From positions 1-44,304 of the forward strand of contig VSNM01000046.1 of assembly GCA_009774245.1 (NCBI GenBank): a stretch of 44,304 bases of DNA, given 5' to 3'. Shown here in pieces: positions 17,451-24,323 of this stretch (positions within the stretch are counted from its first letter, which is position 1; the number at the start of each line of letters is the position of its first letter). The translations under genes and the position numbers were made by a program. This DNA is from Lachnospiraceae bacterium (lineage in GTDB: Bacteria; Bacillota; Clostridia; Lachnospirales; Lachnospiraceae). The notes below the pieces were generated by a model. That model saw only the letters and a list, made by a program, of their open reading frames with translations, made no database searches and was not told the origin of the DNA.

Positions 17451-18287
17451 TCAAATCGCAGAGTCAAACTTCTGTCCGATCTGTTTCTCATAGCTTGACC
17501 GGATATCTCTTCTGACAAGATAATCCGCGTTCTCTATCTGGCTGATCAGGTCGTCAATGGAATCCGCGGTAAAGGTCACTTCGTCATCACCATCATTGTC
17601 ATAAAATTCCTCGCGGATCTCCCTGCGTTCTGTCCGGGACTCTTCCAGCTTCTCCTGCCGTTTTTTCTCCTCCGCCTTCTTTGCAGCCTTCTTGTCCTCC
17701 GCCTTTTTCGCAGCCTTCTTCTTTGCCAGTCGCTCCTGTGCGGTCTTGTTCTGCGCCTTAAACGACTGATCCATCGTCGCGAAGAACGATGTCGCACCGT
17801 TATCGTACACATTCATGCCGCAACTCTTGACATTCAGCCCCATGTTGGCGAGCCTGCTCTTTAACTGCGTCAGTCCGTTCGCCCCTTGTGAGATGGCGCT
17901 CTCATACTGCTTGCGATAGTCCTCGTCCACCGCCATACGCTCAATCTTTTCCTCGTCAATCAGAACGACCATCTTGTTCGGATTGGAATATTTTGAGGCG
18001 TTTGCCTTAGCGTACTCCTTTTGATCCTTGCTCACAAGAATAAAGTCCAGATTGCCATACTTCTTTTTCAATTGCTCGTAATACTTTGCTGCCTCCTCAG
18101 TCAGCTCAGGACTGCCAACTGTCCTGCCATTGACCTTTGTCTTTTTGACAGTCTCCGCGGAGTCATCCGACTTTGTGATCGCGATGTCCTCTGTCTGTTC
18201 GTCTGTACGTTTGTTTGTCTTTGATTTGTTGTAGTAAGCAGAAACACTCTCTGCAACAGCGGGCGTACCCGCAGAAATGGTACTCAT
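17451..18287 (-). CDS. DUF6033-like protein of unknown function
   Basis: 278 residues, no signal peptide or membrane helix. A middle region (about 60-170) has a compact mixed fold with ILVSKDQKEYAKANASKYSNP and MVVLIDEEKIERMA; residues about 185-235 are a Lys/Glu/Ala coiled coil (KKKAAKKAEDKKAAKK). I associate this with DUF6033 of Lachnospiraceae, from memory. It is the last gene of a three-gene operon (19438 to 17451) and has GGGAGGG before the ATG. It is followed by the terminator at 17361-17412. Function unknown. Confidence 0.6.
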   Translation of the reverse strand: MSTISAGTPAVAESVSAYYNKSKTNKRTDEQTEDIAITKSDDSAETVKKTKVNGRTVGSPELTEEAAKYYEQLKKKYGNLDFILVSKDQKEYAKANASKYSNPNKMVVLIDEEKIERMAVDEDYRKQYESAISQGANGLTQLKSRLANMGLNVKSCGMNVYDNGATSFFATMDQSFKAQNKTAQERLAKKKAAKKAEDKKAAKKAEEKKRQEKLEESRTERREIREEFYDNDGDDEVTFTADSIDDLISQIENADYLVRRDIRSSYEKQIGQKFDSAI

Positions 18288-18383
18288 AGTTTATCCCTCC
18301 CTGATTTATTGCGGCTAAAATCCGTTTCAGCCGGTACCGTTGTTTTTGAGTAAATGTGTTAGTGAATATGTTGCTATATTTCT

Positions 18384-18845
18384 TCACGCCTTCGCCTTAA
18401 AGCCTGCGCTCTTTGCCTCGGGCGTCCAAAATATACTGTTATATTTTATCTGCTCCTCGATCTCGCTGACAGTCGTTGTCCGTATCATGGAACGACTTGT
18501 CATCCTGCCGCCTGTGAGTGCCCTTTCACGAAACCGGTCTGCAGCGCAGATCTCGGTGCTGATATTGTTGTAATTATTCATATGACAGATACAGCTTACG
18601 ATATGCCCTCCTGTGACAGTGATGATATCACTCAGGCTCTTCATACAGGACGGCAGCATTGTCAGATTATTTTCAAGCCACTGCTCGATTTTCTTATCCT
18701 TCGTCGCCCTATAATACAGCCGCTCACTGATCGTCACCTGATATCCGTCTGCCTTCATGCACTCAAAATGCTTTTTGACATATTTTGCATATTCGTATGG
18801 ATTTTTGTACCTGACATCCGAATCCTTATGACCTTCCTTCAGCAT
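18384..18845 (-). CDS. Protein of unknown function, middle gene of the operon
   Basis: 153 residues, starting 14 nt after the upstream gene's stop, so co-translation is likely; the ribosome site (GGCGGG) is weak. No signal peptide or helix. It begins with a charged region (YKNPYEYAKYVKKHFECMK), has five cysteines spread through the middle, and ends with a basic stretch and IKYNSIFWTPEAKSAGFKA. I do not recognise a family. The neighbours (two other cytosolic unknowns, with a flagellar-type promoter candidate upstream) suggest a shared pathway, possibly motility-related. Confidence 0.55.
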   Translation of the reverse strand: MLKEGHKDSDVRYKNPYEYAKYVKKHFECMKADGYQVTISERLYYRATKDKKIEQWLENNLTMLPSCMKSLSDIITVTGGHIVSCICHMNNYNNISTEICAADRFRERALTGGRMTSRSMIRTTTVSEIEEQIKYNSIFWTPEAKSAGFKAKA

Positions 18846-18859
18846 ACAAGCAACCCGCC

Positions 18860-19438
18860 CTATGCCCTGATATCAACGGGCGTGTACTGTCTCTCGAGAT
18901 ACATCTGCGTCAGCTTCTCCTGTTCCATGATTTCCGGCAGTTCTTCCTCGCCGGATTCTTCCCTGACTGCTGCACTGTCTGTCAAAACCTCGTCAAGCGT
19001 CTCCTGCAATACTTCCTCTGGCAGATCGTCAAGCAGCTCATCAAGAATGCCGCTATCATCCTCAATGCCGAGTGCTTCTTTGACAAGCTCTGCACGCCGC
19101 TCCTCAGCGGTCTTGGGCTCAAGCTTCTCCGCAGCCTTGGCAATCTTCTCCCCAAGCTCCTGTGCCTCGTCCATGCAGTGCATCATCTGCTCCTGATTGA
19201 ACTGCTTCTTCACAGCATCGATCTGATCATTGTAATTATTAAACAACTCAAGCTTCTCCGCGATCTCGTCCATTGTAGTACAACGCTTATTTTTGAGCGC
19301 TGCCTTCTTTCCCTCAAAAAAGTCGATCTGCGACTGTGTTTTCTGAAATCTCTCGATTTTCTCCTCCGTGCTCTTCAACCCTGCCCCATAGTGCTGCGTC
19401 AGAACTGAAAGCGGACTGTTTGCCATTGAAATATTCAT
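18860..19438 (-). CDS. Coiled-coil protein of unknown function, first gene of the operon
   Basis: 192 residues. It starts MNISMANSPLSVL, similar in style to small flagellar-regulon proteins and to the FliD-like neighbour (MNINSSRISLL). Residues about 20-110 form coiled coil; the C-terminal 80 residues are strongly acidic (LDELLDDLPEEVLQETLDEVL). No membrane segment or known domain is recognised. AGGGG precedes the ATG. A CCGATAT box lies 78 nt upstream. A chaperone- or filament-like role would fit the composition, but this is speculation. Confidence 0.55.
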   Translation of the reverse strand: MNISMANSPLSVLTQHYGAGLKSTEEKIERFQKTQSQIDFFEGKKAALKNKRCTTMDEIAEKLELFNNYNDQIDAVKKQFNQEQMMHCMDEAQELGEKIAKAAEKLEPKTAEERRAELVKEALGIEDDSGILDELLDDLPEEVLQETLDEVLTDSAAVREESGEEELPEIMEQEKLTQMYLERQYTPVDIRA

Positions 19439-19515
19439 ACAAAACCCCTATCACTTTCTTAGAACTGCCAATTCAAGTTTCCATAATCACACGACAGTAT
19501 GATTTTCTATCATTT

Positions 19516-19522
19516 ATATCGG
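19516..19522 (-). promoter_or_regulatory. Sigma-28-like -10 box upstream of the three-gene operon
   Basis: Minus-strand CCGATAT, preceded by ACAGA; the FliD-like promoter has ACAG directly before its CCGATAT. The -35 match is poor, so this is weaker than the site at 15597. The leader length is similar to that site. Confidence 0.35.
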
Positions 19523-19585
19523 TCTGTACCGGAAAAGAATCAACCTGTTTCGGAAATTTTGCCACGAAAAGTCAGATCGCATTTG

Positions 19586-19981
19586 TTATGGCATCTCAAC
19601 TTTTTTCTCCAACCAATATCTATTCTCTGTACTTTGTCCCCATGCATCAAGAGCCAGATCATACGTATCATTTACTTTGTCTTTTATTTCTCTAACCTCT
19701 TTTTTTAGTTCCCTTTGCCCTGTTTTCAGAGCAGATATTTCAGATTCCAGCCGATCAAATCTGTTATCCATGTTGTCAAGTCTGTTATCCATGTTGTCAA
19801 ATCTGTTATCCATGTTGTCAAGTCTGTTATCCATGTTGTCAAGTCTGCTATCCATGTTGTCAAATCTGCTATCCATGTTGTCAAATCTGTTATCCATGTT
19901 GTCAAGTCTGTTATTGATGGGTTCCAGCCTGCTATCCATCAATGCCGCTATTGCCTGCAAATCTTCATTTGTTAATGCCAT
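19586..19981 (-). CDS. Coiled-coil protein with near-perfect heptad repeats
   Basis: 131 residues. After MALTNEDLQAIAALMDSRLEP, seven consecutive heptads of the type RLDNMDN or RFDNMDS (about residues 26-74) give a regular coiled coil, followed by a second coil (LESEISALKTGQRELKKEV) and a short tail. The repeats are also near-identical in DNA. It follows the ATPase/nuclease-like gene at 20032 after 50 nt and has AAAGGAGAGG before the ATG. Its N-terminus (NEDLQAI..LMDSRLEP) resembles the coiled-coil protein at 21918-22283 (NELLLAISNMMDIKLE), so the two may be related. Function unknown; oligomerisation is likely. Confidence 0.65.
   Translation of the reverse strand: MALTNEDLQAIAALMDSRLEPINNRLDNMDNRFDNMDSRFDNMDSRLDNMDNRLDNMDNRFDNMDNRLDNMDNRFDRLESEISALKTGQRELKKEVREIKDKVNDTYDLALDAWGQSTENRYWLEKKVEMP
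19760..19906 (-). repeat. Seven tandem 21-bp repeats inside the coiled-coil gene
   Basis: Seven in-frame units of 21 bp (core CCATGTTGTC on the plus strand), differing only at one or two positions that change Leu/Phe and Asn/Ser. Copy number changes would add or remove whole heptads. Confidence 0.9.
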
Positions 19982-20031
19982 CTTATACCTCTCCTTTATT
20001 ATGATTGTTTTGTGTTGCTTATGTGCCGCGA

Positions 20032-21747
20032 TTAACCGGACACCACCCTGCAGCGTCTCTTATAACATGCAATCCCATATTTGCGGATGGTTGTCATGCC
20101 GTCATCAACTAACTTTTCCGCATAATTCCTGTCACGAATCTGTTTCAGCGCTTCCTCACAGGCGATGTCAAACGATGCATTCTCGGCGTATTTCAGCTCG
20201 ATGACAATGCCGGTTTCCTTCTCCTCGATTTCCACGCTGATGTCGCTATAGCCGTCGCCGGACTCCGCATTGGACTGAACATCCCATCCGTCCATGTTTC
20301 CAAAAAGGCCGAGTAATATCCCGTGATAAAAGTTCTCCTTCATTTCCTTTTTTGTATACGTATCACGGATGCTGATTGTCTTTTTCAGGTAGGCATTGAA
20401 TCCCTCCTCGATGGCAGCCGTGTCGTTTTTCAGGAATGCCATGCAGAAATTTTCCAGTTTTTCCATATTTTTCTCAGTTTCCCACTTGAACCATTCGCGG
20501 ATTTGCCGGATAAAAATCCACTGTATCTCCCTGTTCGGGATAACAAGCTCGGTCAACTCCCCGGTCTGTGCGGTGCACTGTGTCAGATATCCGGTCGTAA
20601 AGAGAATACTCCACAGATTGTTCGGATTGGAATCAAGATCACGATAAGTCAGTTCCTGGCGGATTATCTTCTGAATGCTGTTCCCGTTAATCAATTGCTC
20701 GATGTCGTTTCTGTCCGCTGTTTTTGCCCTGCTTAAAAATCTCCTGATAATATCGTTGCTGCTTGTGTTTACCCAGTAATTCTGCGGTTCTGTCACACTC
20801 CCGTCACGCAGGTCGCCGCAGTAATTAATCACATCCCACGGACAGTATATTCCCAGATTTCCAAACAGATAACCGTCGTACCATTCCTTAACCGCATCAT
20901 ACTGGTCTGAAAATCCATAGTATTCCAGCATTTGCCGGACTTCTGCGTCCGTGAAACCGAAATATTCCTTGTAACGCACATCTTTTATGGTATATACCTT
21001 AAAATTATTAAGACCAGTAAAAATACTTTCTTTTGATATTCTAAGACATCCTGTCAGAACCGCAAATTTCAGGCTGTCGTTTGTCTTAAATGCATTTCCA
21101 AACAAAACCTTGACCAGTTCCACCATAGCATCGTAATATCCCGACTGGTAGGCTTTATCAAGCGGCACATCGTATTCGTCAATCAGCATGATAACGCTTT
21201 GTCCATAATGTCTCTGCAAAAGCTGTGACAACGTTTGCAGACTGTCCTTTAAAAGTTCGTTGGACATTGTAAATGCGCCTGTTTTATCCATGGCTACAAG
21301 TGCCTCATACTGAATACGGTCCGTTTCTGTCAGCCTGTCACTCTGCATCAAAAAGTGAAAACGCAGGGCCTCTTTTCCTATAATCCTCCGAAGCATTACC
21401 TTTGCCTCTTCAAAGTTTTCCCCTGTCGCCCCCTTTAACGTAATTGAAATCACAGGAAATTTCCCCATGTATTCTTCGCATAGTTCTTTTTCCCCGGAAA
21501 TTTCCAACCCATCAAAAATCGTGCTGTTATCCAACGGCATGACATCACTGCCCATCTCAAAGAAACACCGCAGCATACTCATGTTCAGTGTCTTTCCAAA
21601 CCGTCTCGGTCGCGTAAACAGGTTCACTTTTCCAGGATTCTCCATCAGTGTTTTAATCAGTCCGGTCTTATCAACATAATAGAATCCTCCTGTGCGCATT
21701 TCCTTAAAATTCTCAATCCCCACAGGAAGCTTTGCCTTTCCTGCCAT
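20032..21747 (-). CDS. AAA-like ATPase with C-terminal PD-(D/E)XK nuclease-like domain
   Basis: 571 residues from ATG 21747 (GGGGAAGGGG just upstream; earlier in-frame ATGs lack a site). The N-terminal part matches the AAA-ATPase-like family: GIENFKEMRTGGFYYVDKT, a P-loop-like RPRRFGKTL, and a Walker B-like VIMLIDEYD. The C-terminal part (about 480-560: GYSDISVEI, then GIVIELKYA) fits the PD-(D/E)XK fold (DUF1703-type), with Asp and Glu-x-Lys in place. These genes are highly multiplied in gut anaerobes; their role is unsettled. It sits between two coiled-coil genes on the same strand. Confidence 0.85.
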   Translation of the reverse strand: MAGKAKLPVGIENFKEMRTGGFYYVDKTGLIKTLMENPGKVNLFTRPRRFGKTLNMSMLRCFFEMGSDVMPLDNSTIFDGLEISGEKELCEEYMGKFPVISITLKGATGENFEEAKVMLRRIIGKEALRFHFLMQSDRLTETDRIQYEALVAMDKTGAFTMSNELLKDSLQTLSQLLQRHYGQSVIMLIDEYDVPLDKAYQSGYYDAMVELVKVLFGNAFKTNDSLKFAVLTGCLRISKESIFTGLNNFKVYTIKDVRYKEYFGFTDAEVRQMLEYYGFSDQYDAVKEWYDGYLFGNLGIYCPWDVINYCGDLRDGSVTEPQNYWVNTSSNDIIRRFLSRAKTADRNDIEQLINGNSIQKIIRQELTYRDLDSNPNNLWSILFTTGYLTQCTAQTGELTELVIPNREIQWIFIRQIREWFKWETEKNMEKLENFCMAFLKNDTAAIEEGFNAYLKKTISIRDTYTKKEMKENFYHGILLGLFGNMDGWDVQSNAESGDGYSDISVEIEEKETGIVIELKYAENASFDIACEEALKQIRDRNYAEKLVDDGMTTIRKYGIACYKRRCRVVSG

Positions 21748-21848
21748 ACCATACCCCTTCCCCAAAAGCTGCATTATATAACAGTATAGCATAGGTTGAA
21801 TGATGTCCACAACCTAAAAAGGCACTTTAAATATTTTTTCAATAAAAT

Positions 21849-21894
21849 AAAAAGTGCAACGCCTCTCGATAATTCAATAAACCTTACACTTTTT
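21849..21894 (-). terminator. Terminator after the coiled-coil gene at 21918
   Basis: Arms AAAAAGTG/CACTTTTT at 21849-21856 and 21887-21894, followed on the minus strand by a T-rich run. Confidence 0.6.
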
Positions 21895-21917
21895 ATGTGA
21901 TATACATTATGTAGTTG

Positions 21918-22283
21918 TTATGCTAATTTGTTTAATTTTTCGCTGTGTTCTGTAATTACTCTTTTCATAATAGAAATGTCTTGTTTCATTGCTTCGTAGT
22001 CCTCAACGCTGTCTTTGTATCTGTCATAAGTCGAAGTGTAGCAAGCTTGAATGTCGTTAAGTTGTGGTTTCATGTCATTTTCAAGTGTCAAGTTGATATT
22101 TAGTACGTCTGATTTAATCTCATTGACACCTTTTTCAAGATTTCCCATTCTTGATTCAACTTTTTCAAGTCTTGTGTTGACTTTCTTGATGTCCTTTTTG
22201 ACATCCTGGACATCTTTGGTAACATGCTCTAATTTTATATCCATCATATTTGATATTGCTAGCAATAATTCGTTATCAGTCAT
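21918..22283 (-). CDS. Small coiled-coil protein
   Basis: 121 residues, mostly predicted coiled coil (about 15-70, KDVQDVKKDIKKVNTRLEKVESRM), then a short acidic linker and a last helix ending LNKLA. Its start (MTDNELLLAISNMMDIKLE) resembles that of the protein at 19586-19981. AAGGAG is 8 nt before the ATG. It has its own terminator downstream. No enzymatic motif is seen; function unknown. Confidence 0.65.
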   Translation of the reverse strand: MTDNELLLAISNMMDIKLEHVTKDVQDVKKDIKKVNTRLEKVESRMGNLEKGVNEIKSDVLNINLTLENDMKPQLNDIQACYTSTYDRYKDSVEDYEAMKQDISIMKRVITEHSEKLNKLA

Positions 22284-22408
22284 ATGAGCACTCCTTTATT
22301 GGATTGGGTTTCAAGCTATATTGTAATGAGTATACCACATTTGAAATATAAAGTCTATTTAATTATCAAGGTATTTTGTTTTGTTTGTAGATAAAGTGTT
22401 CTGTGTAT

Positions 22409-22456
22409 AAGTCAAAAAATGTAGGCATAGTGGGCCATGTTGAGGCTTTTTGACTT
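22409..22456. repeat. Inverted repeat upstream of the RHH operon
   Basis: Ten-bp perfect arms AAGTCAAAAA (22409-22418) and TTTTTGACTT (22447-22456). It may be a terminator arm pair or an operator in the 308-nt gap between divergent genes. The rest of the gap holds the RHH promoter (TTGCAC-N18-TAGTAT near 22542-22571) and no ORF. Confidence 0.4.
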
Positions 22457-22591
22457 GTGCAATAGGAGACAGAGAAAAACAAGAGGGCAAAGATATTTTT
22501 CGCAGTTCATAACATAATCAATAACATAAATTTGAGCATATATTGCACCTTGTTTTAAACATAAAATAGTATTACACGGAGGTGCGGCGAT

Positions 22592-22807
22592 ATGACAAAT
22601 GATAACCTGATAATAAGGCCAAAAAAAGCAAAAGGAGAAGATGGATACAAGGTATTCTCCATCCGAATAAAAGAAGAAATCGTCACACAGATCGACAGTA
22701 TATCCGCCCAAACGGGACACAGCAGAAATGAACTCATCGGAACTTTTCTAGCGTATGCTTTAGATAAGTGCATCATCGAAGAAACGTACTCATTAAGGAG
22801 AAAATAA
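22592..22807 (+). CDS. Ribbon-helix-helix (CopG/Arc-like) protein
   Basis: 71 residues. The pattern FSIRIKEEIVTQIDSISAQTGHSRNELIGTFLAYALDK fits a ribbon-helix-helix DNA-binding fold: one strand followed by two helices. GGAGG lies 9 nt before the ATG. Two nucleotides separate its stop from the next gene, so it heads an operon with two paralogous unknown proteins. RHH proteins in this position are often antitoxins or autoregulators. Confidence 0.75.
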   Translation: MTNDNLIIRPKKAKGEDGYKVFSIRIKEEIVTQIDSISAQTGHSRNELIGTFLAYALDKCIIEETYSLRRK

Positions 22808-22809
22808 CT

Positions 22810-23169
22810 ATGTCGAAGCAAACATATATCACTGACAAAGAGAGAAAAGCCTGTCAAAAGGTTGCAGCGGCATTTGCCGGGCTGTATGATGAGATTGATA
22901 TTGCCGTGAAAGATGCCGGTAAATATGGATTTGTAAAGCTTTACTACTTTGAACCTGAATATGGATTTTCGAAAATGACCACTTTCACCAACAGCAAAGA
23001 TCTGTTCGACGATTTGTGGCAGACATGGTGGCATGAACAGGTTTTTACCCTGGCAGTGGGAACACCGCTCCTGGAGCTTGATTATCCCGATATCTTAAAA
23101 GCCCTGCCCGGAGAAAAGCAGTCAGAAATAATGTCTAAAAAAGCTTATTTCGAAGAAAAATGCCGCTAA
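22810..23169 (+). CDS. Unknown small protein, paralogue 1
   Basis: 119 residues from ATG 22810, with AAGGAGA overlapping the end of the RHH gene. It has a compact alpha/beta look: YITDKERKACQKVAAAF, DAGKYGFVKLYYFEPEYGF, TFTNSKDLFDDLWQTWW, then a C-terminal helix. The next gene is clearly related to it. I do not recognise a named family. With the RHH protein in front, a toxin-antitoxin or transposon-accessory role is possible. Confidence 0.6.
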   Translation: MSKQTYITDKERKACQKVAAAFAGLYDEIDIAVKDAGKYGFVKLYYFEPEYGFSKMTTFTNSKDLFDDLWQTWWHEQVFTLAVGTPLLELDYPDILKALPGEKQSEIMSKKAYFEEKCR

Positions 23170-23216
23170 TTTTGTTGTACCATAAAGTAGATCAATAATG
23201 AGGTGAAGAAAATCTG

Positions 23217-23585
23217 ATGAAGCGTAAAAAATATATTACCGACGCAGAATACGAAAAGTGCAAAAAGGTTGCCGCTGTTTTTTCTATGCTGGAAGAGGAT
23301 GATATCGTCTTACTTGATGCTGGGAGATATGGCTTTGTCGCACTATTTTATTATACGCCCCCGCGTGGTTTTGACACAGTGAAATCCTTTACTGACAGTC
23401 AGGAAATGTTTGACGAGTTATGGGATGCGTGGCTTGACTTTCAACTGGCCAGATACGCAGAAACCATGCATATGGGCGATATTGACTATGACAAAATATT
23501 TGAGAAACTACCCATGCAAAAACGGACAGAGCTTCTAAGCCAACAGGAAGTTTTTTTGAAAATGGCAGATTTCACGGATATTTAA
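23217..23585 (+). CDS. Unknown small protein, paralogue 2
   Basis: 122 residues with GAGGTGA before the ATG. It aligns along its length with the preceding protein: YITDAEYEKCKKVAAVF, DAGRYGFVALFYYTPPRGF, SFTDSQEMFDELWDAWL, and a shared end (KLPMQKRTELLSQQ against ALPGEKQSEIMSKK). A tandem duplication followed by divergence is the simplest explanation. Its 3' end overlaps a convergent antitoxin-like ORF. Confidence 0.6.
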   Translation: MKRKKYITDAEYEKCKKVAAVFSMLEEDDIVLLDAGRYGFVALFYYTPPRGFDTVKSFTDSQEMFDELWDAWLDFQLARYAETMHMGDIDYDKIFEKLPMQKRTELLSQQEVFLKMADFTDI

Positions 23586-23736
23586 TTGCCGGCCTGTGAA
23601 ATTGCTTTAACATTTCATCAGTCATTTCAGGACAGTCATCATCAAAAATGACTGGTATTTTTTCAGCGGCTTCAATTTCAGCAACCTCTTCCGGTGTCAG
23701 TCCTGCCGGGAGGCTATTCATCATAACTTTCGCCAT
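23572..23736 (-). CDS. Small antitoxin-like protein
   Basis: 54 residues from ATG 23736, with GAGGT 6 nt upstream; ATG 23742 would have no spacing. The sequence LTPEEVAEIEAAEKIPVIF, then DDDCPEMTDEMLKQFHRP resembles the acidic tails of BrnA/CopG-like antitoxins (a pattern like P-x-x-DDDCPE-x-T). No toxin gene lies next to it. It overlaps the end of the convergent gene by 14 nt. Confidence 0.5.
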   Translation of the reverse strand: MAKVMMNSLPAGLTPEEVAEIEAAEKIPVIFDDDCPEMTDEMLKQFHRPAIKYP

Positions 23737-23873
23737 ACTCATACCTCGCTTTCTCGGATGCCGTTGCGCATCTGGCAGAAATGATGTGAAGAAAAACAGT
23801 CTGTTTTCTGCTCAGGCATCCTTTCGTTAAAAATAGTGTAGCATGAAAGAAACATTAATTCAATATACAAACA

Positions 23874-23922
23874 TTGACTTTCCGTCCACTCCGCATTATA
23901 ATATATTACGTCAGTAATATTT
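23874..23922 (+). promoter_or_regulatory. blaI-blaR1 promoter with BlaI operator
   Basis: TTGACT (23874-23879), 17-bp spacer, TATAAT (23897-23902). The palindrome ATATATTAC-GTCA-GTAATATTT (23901-23922) overlaps the -10 and the start point, so a bound repressor would block transcription. It matches the 9-N4-9 layout of the B. licheniformis BlaI operator. Confidence 0.75.
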
Positions 23923-23938
23923 CAGGAGGCGTTTACAA

Positions 23939-24307
23939 ATGAAAGCTTTACCACAAATCTCGGAAGCTGAATTTGAGGTCATGAAAATCATATGGAAGCA
24001 TGCCCCCATCAGCACAAATGAGATCACAGACCGCTTGGTGCAAACCACAACATGGAGCCCGAAAACAATACAGACCTTGATCAAGCGCTTAGTGACAAAG
24101 GGCGTTCTTTCTTATGAAAAACAAGGCCGCGTATTTGTCTATACGCCATTGGTAGGCGAGACGGAGTATATCGGACAGGAAAGCAGCACGTTCCTCAACC
24201 GGTTTTATGACGGACATATTACATCCATGCTCTCCGCCTATATTGACAATGACAGACTATCTGAGGCTGAAATCAACGAACTCCGCTCTCTTCTTTCCAA
24301 GCATTAA
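23939..24307 (+). CDS. blaI: BlaI/MecI-family transcriptional repressor
   Basis: 122 residues, usual length for the family. N-terminal winged helix (ISEAEFEVMKIIWKHAPISTNEI, then SPKTIQTLIKRLVTKGVLSYEKQGRVFVYTPLV) and a C-terminal dimerisation helix. Such repressors bind palindromic TAC/GTA sites and are cleaved when the partner BlaR1 senses beta-lactam. AGGAGG precedes the ATG. The sensor gene follows 16 nt downstream. Its own promoter and two other promoters in this window carry matching operators. Confidence 0.9.
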   Translation: MKALPQISEAEFEVMKIIWKHAPISTNEITDRLVQTTTWSPKTIQTLIKRLVTKGVLSYEKQGRVFVYTPLVGETEYIGQESSTFLNRFYDGHITSMLSAYIDNDRLSEAEINELRSLLSKH

Positions 24308-24323
24308 GACAGGGGGAACCACT

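Noticed and set aside
19760..19906. CRISPR array
   Set aside because: The 21-bp units are back-to-back without spacers and encode perfect heptads inside a gene.
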